Source: Achromobacter mucicolens
Lineage (GTDB): Bacteria > Pseudomonadota > Gammaproteobacteria > Burkholderiales > Burkholderiaceae_B
Length of the DNA stretch: 64,000 nt
Reading direction: 5' to 3'
Assembly: GCF_902859725.1 (NCBI RefSeq)
Contig: NZ_CADIJP010000015.1
Coordinates: 1-64,000 of the forward strand
Shown here: one piece after another, positions 1 to 9,951 of the stretch
Numbering within the stretch: position 1 is the stretch's first letter
Layout of the letters: each line of letters starts with the position of its first letter
Position numbers and translations under genes: made by a program
Notes under the pieces: model-generated
What the model saw: only the letters and a program-made list of their open reading frames with translations
Database searches by the model: none
Told to the model about the DNA's origin: nothing

Positions 1-422
1 CCGGCGGTTGCACTCTACGTTAGGGTATCTGGCTCCGGCCACCTATGAGGCCCGCCGGCCGCGAAAACAACCGACCTAAGTGTCCACTAAAACTTGACCA
101 CGACAGCCGCCCGGGGGCGGGCCCCGCAAGACGCTTCTCTTCCAAACGACTGCGTGCAAGAACGTTAAAAACCCGACTCGCCCCGCCGCCCGTAAAGATT
201 CAACCGCAGAGCCCGGTGTGGCGTGGGCCTGGGGTGGGCGGGGCGTTTAGATGCGCCCGGCGGAAACCGAAGGGAGCCGAAGGCGGACGAGGTTGAGCAC
301 GGGGCAGTCCGGAGCGAAGGCTCCGGACCGCAATCGGAGCCCCGCCCGCCCCAGGCCCACGCCGCGCCGGGCGTCAAAAGAACTCAACTCACCGCGCAAA
401 CAAAAACCCGACAAACAAACCT
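1..422. other. Gene-free left edge with long inverted repeat
   Basis: No reading frame here looks like a protein: the overlapping frames are low-complexity products of GC-rich DNA. The stretch lies beyond the 3' end of the M20 peptidase gene. It holds a 24-base inverted repeat (221-244 and 339-362) enclosing a smaller hairpin (307-328). Positions 78-102 resemble the tail seen beside some transposase genes, but there is no transposase in the window to back this up. Confidence 0.6.
221..362. repeat. Long imperfect inverted repeat with nested hairpin
   Basis: The left arm 221-244 and right arm 339-362 are reverse complements at 23 of 24 positions, with one T/C difference near the middle. Inside, 307-314 and 321-328 form a perfect 8-base stem (GTCCGGAG / CTCCGGAC). 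The whole unit could fold into a long structured hairpin at the end of the M20 peptidase transcript. It may be a terminator-like element, a REP/MITE-type repeat or a mobile-element remnant. The sequence does not decide. Confidence 0.6.
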
Positions 423-1553
423 TCAAGCCAAATCCCGCAGCAGCAATTCCCAAAACTTCAACCGCTGCTCCAACGTAGACACCAGCACATACTCGTTCAG
501 CGTATGCGCCCCATCTCCATCCGCGCCGAGACCGTCCAGCGTCGGAATACCCATTGCCGACGTGAAGTTGGCGTCGCTGCCGCCACCCGTCATCGGCGCG
601 TCTTCAAGCAGGAAGCCCGCGCGGTCCGCGAAACCTTGCACCAATGCCAGCAATGCAGCGGCTTCTTCCGTCTTGACCATCGGGGGCCGGTTCAGTTCGA
701 CGTCGATGTCCAGTTCAACGTCCGGGCCCACCGCGCACAGTTCGCGCATGCGGCGCAGCACGTCTTCGGCGGCGCCCATGTCGGGCACGCGGAAGTCGAC
801 GACGCAGCGGCACAGGGCTGGCACCGTGTTGGTGACCGTGCCGCCGGCGATCGTGCCCACGCTGACCGTGATGCCGCGGTCGTAGTCGGTCATGGCTTCC
901 AGCGCCAGCACCTGGTGGGCCATTTCGCGGATCGCGCTGCGGCCCTTCTCATGCTGCATGCCTGCGTGGGCGGGACGGCCCTTGACGTTCAGGTTCAGCA
1001 TGCCCGTGCCCTTGCGCGCCGTCACGCACTTGCCGCCGTTGGGGCGGGCGGGTTCGCAGACCAGCGCGTACTTCGCGTTCGCGGCGAAGCGCTCGATGTG
1101 CGGGCGCGAGGCGTGGCTGCCGGTTTCTTCGTCGGGAACCACCAGGAAGTCCACCGGCAGTTGCGTTGCGCCAGGGCGCGCCACGCCGGCCAGGGCCGTC
1201 AGCGCCAGGTAGATGCCCGCCTTCATGTCATAGCTGCCCGGGCCGTAGAGACGGTCGCCGTCGATGCGCACGGGGTTTTCCAGCAGCGTGCCCACCGGAT
1301 GCACTGTGTCCATGTGCGCCAGGATCAGGATGCCCGGACGCGTGTCGCCGGGGGCGCGGTTGGTCGCGTACAGCAGCGGCCCCGTCGTGGGGCCCAGCGA
1401 CGACAGCTCCACTGTCAGGCCGGCCGCGGCCGCGTAGTCGGCGATGATGCGCGCCATCGCGGCAATGCCTTCGGGGAAGTTCGACGGCGACTCGCATTGC
1501 AGCCAGCTCTGGATGCCGGCGACGATCTGTTCAGTGCTCTGGGTGTTGGACAT
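423..1553 (-). CDS. M20 family metallopeptidase, carboxypeptidase G2-like
   Basis: This 376-residue protein is a zinc-dependent M20 hydrolase of the glutamate carboxypeptidase/ArgE/DapE type, which cleaves acyl or peptide bonds on small amino-acid conjugates. The metal and catalytic motifs are visible: HMD at residues 80-82, SYDMKAG at 108-114 with the bridging Asp109, the DEETG acid pair at 141-145, and a late histidine in DGDGAHTLNE. A dimerisation domain would occupy the middle. There is no signal peptide, so it is probably cytoplasmic. It is the last gene of a peptide ABC transporter operon, 33 bases after the alpha/beta hydrolase gene, so its substrate is probably what the transporter imports. 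The exact substrate is unknown. Confidence 0.88.
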   Translation of the reverse strand: MSNTQSTEQIVAGIQSWLQCESPSNFPEGIAAMARIIADYAAAAGLTVELSSLGPTTGPLLYATNRAPGDTRPGILILAHMDTVHPVGTLLENPVRIDGDRLYGPGSYDMKAGIYLALTALAGVARPGATQLPVDFLVVPDEETGSHASRPHIERFAANAKYALVCEPARPNGGKCVTARKGTGMLNLNVKGRPAHAGMQHEKGRSAIREMAHQVLALEAMTDYDRGITVSVGTIAGGTVTNTVPALCRCVVDFRVPDMGAAEDVLRRMRELCAVGPDVELDIDVELNRPPMVKTEEAAALLALVQGFADRAGFLLEDAPMTGGGSDANFTSAMGIPTLDGLGADGDGAHTLNEYVLVSTLEQRLKFWELLLRDLA

Positions 1554-1586
1554 GGCGATATCGGGTTTCAGCGATGGGAAAAGGGT

Positions 1587-2491
1587 TCAGGCGACCTGCT
1601 GGCCGGCCAGGCGGGCGAGTTCGGCGTCGTCGGGCATCTTGCCGTCGAACCAGAGGCTCGCGCAGACGGCCGACATCGCGCGGCCGTCGTGGCCGATGCC
1701 GGGCACCACCTGCAGCTTCCAGCCGAACGGCACGCCGCGGCGCTCGGCTTCCTTGCGGCCGAATTCGAAGTAGTTCTGCGCGCGCGCGAAGCGATGCGGG
1801 CCTTGGCGCATGGCGGCGGGTTCGGACGGCAGGTTCGGGTCGTTGGTCTCGATGTCCTTGTCGCCTGCCAGGATGGTCATCGGGTAGGCCAGCAGCTTGA
1901 CCAGGTGGTCCTCGGTCAGACCCACGCCGTCCATGCCCTCGGGATAGGGATAGTCGAACGTCGGCAGCGTGTACCAGCCGGGATTGCCCGCCGTGACCGC
2001 CTTGAAGGGCGCATGCGGCTGGCTGCTCATCAGGCGGTGGACGAATTGGCCGCCCGCGCTGTGGCCAAACAGGTAGACGTTCTGCCCGTCGGTGATCTCG
2101 CCGGCAATCATGTCCCGGATGACGTTGCCCACCAGCGCATACGTCCAGCCATCGATGTGGCGCGGATTGCCGCCCGCGGAAAACACGCGGCCGTTGTTGT
2201 AGCTTTCAACGCCCGGCCAGATCTCGTTCGAGAACGTCAGCGCCACGATCAGCAGCTTGTGCTTGTCGGCGGCTTCGACCCAGAAGTCGCGGTATTCGTC
2301 GCCGTTGCGCAGCACGCCGTGCTGCACGATCACCACCGGGCGGTCCGGCGTGTAGCCGTAGGGGCGGTAGGTCTGCAGCTTGAATGGACGGTCGTAGTTG
2401 CGGTCCTCATCCACGTACAGGATGGCGTTGCGGCCCGCATGGCCCATTTCGATGGCGATGCGGTCCACATTGGACATGTCGGAAGGTTTCA

Positions 2492-2492
<1 letters not shown>
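1587..2492 (-). CDS. Alpha/beta hydrolase (esterase-like)
   Basis: This is a 301-residue cytoplasmic alpha/beta hydrolase. The nucleophile elbow GHSAGG places the catalytic serine near residue 145, an oxyanion segment QHGVLRNGDEY sits near residue 58, and a likely catalytic histidine lies in the late GIGHDG motif. The frame is open for another 270 codons upstream, but that part is antisense-phase shadow of the ATPase gene. The ATG at 2492 shares one base with that gene's stop (TGATG), which implies translational coupling. Its place inside the operon suggests it acts on imported compounds, for example esters or amides released before the M20 enzyme works. The real substrate is not known. Confidence 0.82.
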
Positions 2493-3502
<1,010 letters not shown>

Positions 3503-3505
3503 TGC

Positions 3506-4483
3506 TTACTGTGCCTCGCGGGCGATCGGCACGTAACAGCGATAGCTGCGCGAACCTTCGGTGGTGACGGAGGGGGCTTGCTCGGTGCAGCGCGTGACCG
3601 CGTGGGTGCAGCGCGGCCGGAACGCACAGCCCGCCGGACGGGCGGCAAGGCTGGGCGCCATGCCATTGATCTGATGCAGGCGCGCGCCCGGTTGCGTGGC
3701 GCCGGGCATCGAGTCCAACAGGCCGCGGGTGTAGGGGTGACGCGGCGCATCCAGCACCTGCTCGACCGGGCCGCTTTCGACGATGCGGCCGGCATACATC
3801 ACGGCCACGCGGTCGGCCAGCTCGGCCACCACGCCCAGATCGTGGGTGATCCAGATCAGCGCCGTGTTGTGCTCGCGGCAGATCTGCTGCATGCGGTAGA
3901 GGATCTGGCCCTGGATGGTCACGTCCAGCGCCGTGGTGGGCTCGTCGCAGATGATGAGGTCGGGTTTGTTCAGCATCGCGATGGCAATCGCCACGCGCTG
4001 GCGCATGCCGCCCGAGAACTCGTGCGGGTAGCTCTTCAGGCGCTTTTCCGGCGAGGGGATGCCGACCATGGCCAGCGCCTCGCGGCAGCGCTCCTCGGCC
4101 TGGGCACGCGGCACGTCCTCGTGCGTCAGGATCGCCTCCATCATCTGCTCGCCGATGCGCAGCACCGGGTTCAGCGTCATCAGCGGGTCCTGGAAGATCA
4201 TGGCGATGCGGTTGCCGCGCAACTGGCGCATCTGCTCTTCGGACAGCTTGCGCAGGTCCGTGCCCTTGAACTTCACCTCGCCGTCGACGACTTCGCCCGG
4301 CGGGTCGATAAGCCCCAGCAGCGAAAAGCCCGTCACGGACTTGCCGGAACCGGATTCGCCCACCAGGCCCACGATCTCGCCACGGCGCACGGTCAGGTCG
4401 ACACCGTCGACCGCCAGCCACGCGCCGGCCTCGGTATGGAATGCAGTGCGCAGGCCGCGCACATCAAGAAGAATGTCGCTCAT
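3506..4483 (-). CDS. Peptide ABC transporter ATP-binding protein, DppD/OppD type
   Basis: The 325-residue ABC ATPase is the partner of the DppF-type subunit. Walker A GESGSGKS, signature [16 protein letters not shown] and Walker [13 protein letters not shown] are intact, and the C-terminal [10 protein letters not shown] motif marks the oligopeptide-transporter extension. Its start codon overlaps the end of the DppC-type permease gene by 4 bases (ATGA), so the two are probably translated together. All subunits needed for a complete importer are present in this operon. Confidence 0.93.
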   Translation of the reverse strand: MSDILLDVRGLRTAFHTEAGAWLAVDGVDLTVRRGEIVGLVGESGSGKSVTGFSLLGLIDPPGEVVDGEVKFKGTDLRKLSEEQMRQLRGNRIAMIFQDPLMTLNPVLRIGEQMMEAILTHEDVPRAQAEERCREALAMVGIPSPEKRLKSYPHEFSGGMRQRVAIAIAMLNKPDLIICDEPTTALDVTIQGQILYRMQQICREHNTALIWITHDLGVVAELADRVAVMYAGRIVESGPVEQVLDAPRHPYTRGLLDSMPGATQPGARLHQINGMAPSLAARPAGCAFRPRCTHAVTRCTEQAPSVTTEGSRSYRCYVPIAREAQ

Positions 4484-5400
4484 GCTCGACGCGGGTCCAG
4501 GGCTTCACGCAGGCGGTCGCCCACGATGTTGATGGAAAGGATCAGCACCAGGAGCGCAATGCCCGGGAACAGGCTGATCCAGTAGTCGCCCGACAGCAGG
4601 TACTGGAAGCCGTTGGAGATCAACAGGCCCAGCGACGGTTCGGTGATCGGCACGCCTACGCCCAGGAACGACAGCGTCGCTTCCAGCGCGATCGCGGTGG
4701 CGATCTGGATGGTGGCGAACACCATCACCGGCCCCAGGCAGTTGGGCAACAGGTGATACAGCATGATGCGCCAGGCCGGAAAGCCCAGGTTGGCGGCCGC
4801 CTCGACGTATTCCTTGCGGCGTTCCTGCAGGGCGCGGCTGCGCATGATGCGCGCGTAGTGTCCCCATTGCACAAGGACCAGCGCAAGAATCACCTTGTCG
4901 ACCCCGCGGCCCAGCACCACCAGCAGCACCAGCGCCACCAGAATGGTCGGAAAGCCCAGGATGAAGTCGACGATGCGCATCAGCACGGTGTCGACCCAGC
5001 CGCCCACGTAGGCGGCAACCAGGCCGATCGCGCCGCCGATGGCGGTGGCCAGCACGACGGCGGACAGGCCCACCATCAGGCTGATGCGCAGGCCATACAG
5101 GATGGCGCTGAGCATGTCGCGGCCCTGGTCGTCGGTGCCCAGCCAGGCGATGCTGCCATCCATCAGCGCCTGGCGCGGCGCAAGCCGGCCGTCCATGAGC
5201 GACAGGTTGGCAAGATCGTAAGGGTTCTGCGGCGCGAAGAACGGCGCGAAGACCACCAGGATCACCAGGACGGCCAGCGCGATGACGGAGCCGCGCACTG
5301 TCGGGCGCGCGTGCAGTTTTTTCAGGATGGCGGCGCGCCGCGGCGTCTCGGCCAGGGGCTGGACGGTGCGGGTGCGGCCAGGATTCGGAGTATTAGCCAT
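4480..5400 (-). CDS. Peptide ABC transporter permease, DppC/OppC type
   Basis: This 306-residue inner-membrane protein belongs to the DppC/OppC family. It has a basic N-terminal cytoplasmic tail, a first membrane helix near residues 38-55, and a block of five more helices carrying the EAA loop EYVEAAANLGFPAWRIM that contacts the ATPases. The sequence closes with DRLREALDPR, typical for the family. It pairs with the DppB-type permease six bases upstream to form the channel. Confidence 0.93.
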   Translation of the reverse strand: MANTPNPGRTRTVQPLAETPRRAAILKKLHARPTVRGSVIALAVLVILVVFAPFFAPQNPYDLANLSLMDGRLAPRQALMDGSIAWLGTDDQGRDMLSAILYGLRISLMVGLSAVVLATAIGGAIGLVAAYVGGWVDTVLMRIVDFILGFPTILVALVLLVVLGRGVDKVILALVLVQWGHYARIMRSRALQERRKEYVEAAANLGFPAWRIMLYHLLPNCLGPVMVFATIQIATAIALEATLSFLGVGVPITEPSLGLLISNGFQYLLSGDYWISLFPGIALLVLILSINIVGDRLREALDPRRA

Positions 5401-5406
5401 GGCGGA

Positions 5407-6384
5407 TTATTGAGCGGGGGCCACGAGCTGCACGCGCGGGTCGAGCGCCGCGTACAGGATGTCCACAACCAGGTTGATGACGACGAAGATCAGCGTGACC
5501 AGCATCACGTAGGCAACGACCACGGGACGGTCGAGCTGGTAGACGCTGTCGATCAGCAGCTTGCCCATGCCGGGCCACGCGAACACGGTTTCGGTGATGG
5601 TGGAGTAGGCGATGAGCGTGCCGAATTCCATGCCGATCACCGTGACCACGGGGATCAGGATGTTGCGCAGGATGTGGCGGCGCACGATGCGGCCCGGCTT
5701 GACGCCCTTGGCGCGCGCGAATTTCACGTAGTCCTGGCTGCGGGCCTCGACGACGCCCGAGGCGGTCATGCGCAGCACCAGCGCGATGTTGGCCAGCGCC
5801 AGGTTGATCGCCGGCATGATCAGGTGCGACCAGCCGTCGGCGGTCAGGATGGACAGGCGCACGCCCAGCACGTCGACCGTGTCGCCGCGGCCAGTGGCGG
5901 GCAGCCATCCCAGCCAGACGGCGAACAGCAGGATCAGCATCATGCCCTGCCAGAAGTTCGGCAGCGAAAAGCCCAGCACCGACGAGGCCATGATGCCGCG
6001 GCCCACGTACTCGTCGCGGTACAGGCCTGCGACCAGGCCCAGCGGAATGCCGATCACACAGGTCAGCATGATCGCGACGAACACCAGTTCGAACGTGGCC
6101 GGAATGCGCTGAACGATCAGTTCGATCGCGGGAATGCCGTGCACGAAGGAGGTGCCCAGGTCGCCATGCAGCGCGCGCCACAGGAACCCGGTGTACTGCT
6201 GCCACACGGGCAGGTCCAGGCCCAGGCGGGCGATCATCGCCTCGCGCGCGGCTTGGCTGGCTTCGGGGCTGACCAGCAGCTCGATCGGGTCGCCCACGGC
6301 ATACACCGCGAAGAAGACCACGACCGAAACGGCCAGCAGCACGAACAGACTCTGTATCAGTCTGCGTAGGATGAACAAGGCCAC
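5407..6384 (-). CDS. Peptide ABC transporter permease, DppB/OppB type
   Basis: This 325-residue permease begins with the family-typical MALFILRRLIQSLFVLLAVS, a first transmembrane helix. A periplasmic segment follows, then the binding-protein-dependent transport domain with the EAA-like loop YVKFARAKGVKPGRIVRRH. It ends in ALDPRVQL. It forms the channel with the next gene. The adjacent presence of hydrolases favours peptides or N-acylated amino acids as substrate, rather than nickel or sugars, which related transporters also carry. Confidence 0.93.
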   Translation of the reverse strand: MALFILRRLIQSLFVLLAVSVVVFFAVYAVGDPIELLVSPEASQAAREAMIARLGLDLPVWQQYTGFLWRALHGDLGTSFVHGIPAIELIVQRIPATFELVFVAIMLTCVIGIPLGLVAGLYRDEYVGRGIMASSVLGFSLPNFWQGMMLILLFAVWLGWLPATGRGDTVDVLGVRLSILTADGWSHLIMPAINLALANIALVLRMTASGVVEARSQDYVKFARAKGVKPGRIVRRHILRNILIPVVTVIGMEFGTLIAYSTITETVFAWPGMGKLLIDSVYQLDRPVVVAYVMLVTLIFVVINLVVDILYAALDPRVQLVAPAQ

Positions 6385-6485
6385 GTGATGATTTCCTTGG
6401 TGGGCTCGGGGTTGGGGAAAAGCCGGGGTTATCGGGCGGGCCTGGCGGACAGGGCCCGGATATTCAAGTCAGGCCAGCCTGCACG

Positions 6486-7475
6486 CTAGGTGATCGGCTG
6501 CGCCAGGCGCACGACGGTCACGCCGGGCCGCAGGTTGGCGGTGGACGGCATGATGAGCACGCAGTTGTCGTAGGGCGTGGTGACGGGCTCGCCTTCCGAC
6601 CAGCCGATGACGGTGCCGGCGCGGGGCAGCGTTTCCAGCCCCTTCCAGGGCTCGGCGAAACGGAAGTCGGCGCTCTTGGCGGCGATGGCGTGCGTGACGC
6701 GCAGCGCGCGCTGCAGCGGCGCGCCGGGGGCGAACCAGGCGGCGGGGATGTCGCCTCGGTCGACCGTGCCGGCCTGCACCAGAAAGCGCGCCATCTGATC
6801 GGCGGCCACGCCGCGCGCCTCGGGGGCGCCGTGAAAGCCGCATTCGATCAAAAGGGACCGCGTGCCGTTGTCGCCGGCTTCGCCGAATCGGCCGAAATCG
6901 CGCATGCGCACGCCGGCGGCGTGGCCCGCGTCGGCAATGATGGTGGCGGGATTGCCCAGGGCGAGGGCCAGATCGATGTTGCGCTGTTCCAGGCCCGTCA
7001 GCTGCAGCGGCACGTCGGAATTGCTCATCGAGTGAAAGTCCAGCAGCCAGTCGGCCTGTTCCACCCACGGGCGCAGGGCCGCGGCGCGGCGGCGCTCCTG
7101 CGAGGTCGGTACGGAAAGCTTGTCGTCGCTCCAGACGCGGTTCATGTCTTCGTCCACGAAGCGCGCGGGGGCGTAGTTGCGAGCGTCGAACCGGTCGAAC
7201 GCGGCCAGATTGCAGAACGCCAGCGTCAGCGTGCCGCGGCGCGGGCGCAGGCCGGCGGCAAGCAGGTCCTTCAGCGCCCAGGCGCCACAGAGCTCGTTGC
7301 CGTGGATCAGCGCGCTCAGCAGTACGCGCTTGCCGGGCGCGCCGGAATCGAAATGCCAGACGCCGGGCGTGTCGGTGTTGCCCACGCGCTCGGCCGACAG
7401 GTCCGGACAGGCCAGCAGGAAAGGACGCAGGGGAGACAGGGGCGCGGACGAAGACGTGGGCAAAGACGTGGGCAT
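6486..7475 (-). CDS. AstE/aspartoacylase family zinc hydrolase (copy 1)
   Basis: This 329-residue protein belongs to the succinylglutamate desuccinylase/aspartoacylase family, zinc hydrolases that remove acyl groups from N-acyl amino acids. The zinc motif HGNELCGAW lies near residue 64, a later histidine ligand is in LLDFHSMSNSD and a catalytic glutamate in LIECGFHG. The frame is open to 7574, but I prefer the ATG at 7475, which gives a length nearer the 314-residue paralogue at 36695-37639; the extra residues have no counterpart there. It lies between the binding protein and the permeases of the ABC operon. That fits import of an N-acyl amino acid or capped peptide followed by deacylation. 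The paralogue sits beside a Bug receptor. Confidence 0.85.
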   Translation of the reverse strand: MPTSLPTSSSAPLSPLRPFLLACPDLSAERVGNTDTPGVWHFDSGAPGKRVLLSALIHGNELCGAWALKDLLAAGLRPRRGTLTLAFCNLAAFDRFDARNYAPARFVDEDMNRVWSDDKLSVPTSQERRRAAALRPWVEQADWLLDFHSMSNSDVPLQLTGLEQRNIDLALALGNPATIIADAGHAAGVRMRDFGRFGEAGDNGTRSLLIECGFHGAPEARGVAADQMARFLVQAGTVDRGDIPAAWFAPGAPLQRALRVTHAIAAKSADFRFAEPWKGLETLPRAGTVIGWSEGEPVTTPYDNCVLIMPSTANLRPGVTVVRLAQPIT

Positions 7476-7562
7476 GGCAGTTCCGATGAAGCCAGACGAT
7501 TGTATAGGGGATGAGGCGGGGGGCTGCGGGCCCGGGTGCGGCAACTGCGCCGCCCCAAGGCA

Positions 7563-7587
7563 AAACGGCTGCACGAGGCAGCCGTTT
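7563..7587 (-). terminator. Terminator after the binding-protein gene
   Basis: A perfect 10-base stem (7563-7572 with 7578-7587) and a 5-base loop are followed on the minus strand by four T residues. It sits 23 bases past the stop of the ABC binding-protein gene, upstream of the remaining operon genes. Partial termination here would give more binding protein than membrane components, a common arrangement. Confidence 0.75.
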
Positions 7588-7610
7588 CTTCTTTACTCAG
7601 CCCTGCCTGC

Positions 7611-9224
7611 TCACTTCGCGTCGGGCTTGACCGACGTGGCCAGGGTGTACTGGTCGCGGCGGCCTTCGTACGAAATGCCCTTGCGGTACGCCCAGATGCT
7701 GCTCTCGAAGTGCAGCGGGATCAGCGGCACGTTGTCCAGGGCGATCTGGGTGGATTCCTGCAGCAGCTTTTCACGCTTGGCGGGATCGACCGTCACGATG
7801 GCCTGCTTGTAGACCTTGTCGAAGTCCGCATTCGAGAAGCCGCCGTAGTTGCTGGTGCCCAGGCTGACGGGCGAATCCAGCGTGGCTACCCACAGCTGGA
7901 ACAGCGCCGAGGCCTCACCCGTTTCCGCCGGCCAGCCGCCCATCGAGAAGCTGAACTCGCGCTTGGCGCGCTTGGGGAAGTAGATGGAGGCGGTCATCGC
8001 GTCCACGTTGGTCTTGATGCCGACGCGCGACAGGTACTGGGCCACGGCCTGGGCAATCTGGCCGTCATTGACGTAACGGTCATTGGTGGACGACAGCGTC
8101 AGTTCAAAGCCGTTCGGATAGCCGGCTTCGGCCAGCAGCTTCTTGGCGCCTTCCGGGTCGTACTTGATTTCCGGGGCCTTGGGCAGCGCGCCGAACATGC
8201 CGTCGGGCATGTACTGGAAGGCGGGGGTGGCCATGCCGTCCATGATGCGGGCGGTGATGGTTTTGCGGTCGATGGCCATGTTGATGGCCTTACGCACGCG
8301 CAGGTCCTGCAGCGGGTTCTTGCCGTCGGCGCTCTTGACGAACGGGCTCGGGTTGCGGCCCACGTCCGGCTGGAAGAACACCAGGCGGGTGGACGGCGTG
8401 GCCACGAAGCCGAACTTCGGATTGTCCTTCAGGCGCGGCAGGTCACGCGCGGCCGGGTTTTCGATCATGTCGAAGTCGCCGGATAGAAGGCCGGTCAGGC
8501 GCGGGCCGGCCGACGGCACCGGCACGAACTTCACTTCCTTCCAGTGCGGCTTCTCGCCCCAGTAGTTTTCGTTGCGCACGAGCTCGATGCCGGTGCCCTT
8601 GACGTAGGACTTCAGCATGTAGGGGCCGGTGCCGATGGCGTCCTTGCCGTTGTTGAAGTCGACCACCGTGGGCCAGGCGCCCGTCACGCCGCAACCCTTC
8701 TTGGGGTCGTACGTGAGCTTGCCGTGCTCGACGATGCCGTTCCAGATGATCGGCAGCGAGCGGGCCAGTTCGGCCGGCATCAGGGGGAACGGTTCACCCG
8801 TCTTGATGATGACGGTGTGCGCGTCCGGCGTCTGGACGTCGGTGATGCGCTTGGTCATGTCCATGTAGGACTGCGACACGTTGGTTTCGTTGTTCAGCGT
8901 CCGGCAGATCGTGAACAGCACGTCTTCGGAGGTGAACGGCTTGCCGTTGGAGAACTTGACGTCGTCGCGCAGCTTGAATTCCCAGGTCAGGTCGTCCAGG
9001 TTCTTCCAGGAAGTCGCAAGCTGGGGAATCAGCTTCATGTCGGCGCTGCGGCCCACCAGCGAGTTGTAGACGTGCGCGGAGAACGCGTCGTTCTGCGTCA
9101 TCTTGTGATAGTGGGGGTCCGCCGAGGTGGGTTCGGCCGACAGGCCGATCTTCAGCGTCTGGGCTTGGGCGGCTGCCAGGGGGATGGCGGCGGCCACAAG
9201 GGCCAGGGTAGTGCGCAACTTCAT
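7611..9224 (-). CDS. Peptide ABC transporter substrate-binding protein, DppA/OppA type
   Basis: This 537-residue periplasmic protein of solute-binding family 5 captures the substrate for the permease encoded downstream. A Sec signal peptide (MKLRTTLALVAAAIPLAAAQAQ) is followed by the family opening LKIGLSAEPTSADPHYH. Further in are the typical segments WEFKLRDDVKFSNGKPFTSEDV and RVRKAINMAIDRKTI. I chose the ATG at 9224, not the longer frame, because it gives the signal peptide directly and has a GGAG ribosome site about nine bases upstream. It is the first gene of the operon and has its own terminator. Confidence 0.94.
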   Translation of the reverse strand: MKLRTTLALVAAAIPLAAAQAQTLKIGLSAEPTSADPHYHKMTQNDAFSAHVYNSLVGRSADMKLIPQLATSWKNLDDLTWEFKLRDDVKFSNGKPFTSEDVLFTICRTLNNETNVSQSYMDMTKRITDVQTPDAHTVIIKTGEPFPLMPAELARSLPIIWNGIVEHGKLTYDPKKGCGVTGAWPTVVDFNNGKDAIGTGPYMLKSYVKGTGIELVRNENYWGEKPHWKEVKFVPVPSAGPRLTGLLSGDFDMIENPAARDLPRLKDNPKFGFVATPSTRLVFFQPDVGRNPSPFVKSADGKNPLQDLRVRKAINMAIDRKTITARIMDGMATPAFQYMPDGMFGALPKAPEIKYDPEGAKKLLAEAGYPNGFELTLSSTNDRYVNDGQIAQAVAQYLSRVGIKTNVDAMTASIYFPKRAKREFSFSMGGWPAETGEASALFQLWVATLDSPVSLGTSNYGGFSNADFDKVYKQAIVTVDPAKREKLLQESTQIALDNVPLIPLHFESSIWAYRKGISYEGRRDQYTLATSVKPDAK

Positions 9225-9345
9225 GGTGACAACTCCGGATGGGGAACGAACCGGATCGTGCGGGCGGCCTCGCGTGCCTGGGGACGACTGCGTCGGCCGG
9301 GGGCGTGCGGGGAAATTGTCGCCAGGGCACGACGGCAAGGGGCCG

Positions 9346-9375
9346 ATTATCGGTAGGGGGTTCGCGCGCTGTCAA
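9346..9375 (-). promoter_or_regulatory. Sigma-70 promoter of the peptide ABC operon
   Basis: On the minus strand a perfect -35 TTGACA (9370-9375) is followed by an 18-base spacer and a -10 GATAAT (9346-9351). Transcription would start near 9340, giving a leader of roughly 115 bases before the start codon at 9224. No obvious operator was seen. Confidence 0.65.
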
Positions 9376-9541
9376 TGCGCAGCGGCGATCGAGGCGCTAG
9401 GGAAAACGCCGAGAGGGGGGAGGTAAAGAGGGCGTCGCGGGGCCCTAGGGGCCGCCCGCGGCGCGATGGCGCCGGTGAGGGATCAGCGCCAATGCGTTGC
9501 GGCGGGCGCCGGGGCTTACCCGGCGGGCGCTGCAACGTCAG

Positions 9542-9589
9542 CGCGCCAGGCTGATTCGCGGGAGATCTGTCGCGAATCAGCCTGGCGCG
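9542..9589 (-). terminator. 19-base perfect hairpin after small gene
   Basis: The arms 9542-9560 and 9571-9589 are perfect complements with a 10-base loop. The hairpin begins 8 bases past the stop of the minus-strand 77-residue gene. It lacks a T tract, so it may stabilise the transcript 3' end or act as a protein-binding palindrome instead of a classic intrinsic terminator. Confidence 0.55.
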
Positions 9590-9596
9590 GCTGTTA

Positions 9597-9830
9597 TTAC
9601 CACTGCGATCCGGAGAAGCGCGAGCTGGCGGCGCGAGCCTTGTTCATCGATTCGTTCACTTCGTCGATGAAGGCAAAGACGGCGGCAACAGCGGCTGCTA
9701 CGGATTGGCCAGCCTTTTTCAGGCTGGTCAGCGGGTGAGAATTCGGTTGGTTTTCGAGAGCGCCGCGGAGCAGGTCACGCTCCAGCGCGTCGGTCAGGCG
9801 GGCAGTGTTGTTCAGGGTCAGTTCGCTCAT
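9597..9830 (-). CDS. Small uncharacterised protein, 77 residues
   Basis: I do not recognise this protein family. It is 77 residues long, begins MSELTLNNTARLTDALERD, and has an amphipathic N-terminal half. A short Ala/Val-rich helix follows (QSVAAAVAAVFAFIDEV, about residues 42-58) that could touch a membrane or form a helical hairpin, and the tail is basic and serine-rich. A good promoter and a twin repeat lie directly upstream, and a strong hairpin closes the gene, so it is likely a real monocistronic gene. The promoter architecture suggests tight regulation. Confidence 0.7.
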   Translation of the reverse strand: MSELTLNNTARLTDALERDLLRGALENQPNSHPLTSLKKAGQSVAAAVAAVFAFIDEVNESMNKARAASSRFSGSQW

Positions 9831-9866
9831 GGTTTGGCTCCAGTCCGTTTCGTCATGGGGTAAACC

Positions 9867-9918
9867 ATTATAGGGATAACCCTAGGCAAATAGCAATGTC
9901 ATTTTAAGGGAAAACCCT
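9867..9918 (-). promoter_or_regulatory. Promoter with twin AGGG-N4-CCCT boxes
   Basis: On the minus strand a perfect -10 TATAAT (9867-9872) has a possible -35 TTGCTA 18 bases upstream. Two copies of a 12-base box, AGGGTTATCCCT (9872-9883) and AGGGTTTTCCCT (9907-9918), lie 35 bases apart. One fills the -35/-10 spacer and the other lies upstream of the -35. Each box is an AGGG/CCCT inverted repeat. The arrangement is that of a regulated promoter with two operator sites on similar helical faces. I cannot name the regulator. Confidence 0.6.
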
Positions 9919-9951
9919 AGTATGTTGTAAAAATGTTTGTGGGACATGGAC

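Larger units (their letters stand above)
9225..9596. other. Intergenic region: ABC operon promoter and strong hairpin
   Basis: No coding frame is convincing here. The segment holds the minus-strand promoter of the peptide ABC operon (9346-9375), a leader of about 115 bases, and a 19-base perfect hairpin (9542-9589) at the 3' end of the small gene at 9597. The 9376-9540 part is GC-rich with short palindromes and nothing I can name. Confidence 0.6.

Noticed and set aside
78-102. Possible insertion-sequence tail (TGTCCACTAAAACTTGACCA)
   Set aside because: It resembles sequences seen next to some transposase genes, but there is no transposase, target duplication or second end in the window.
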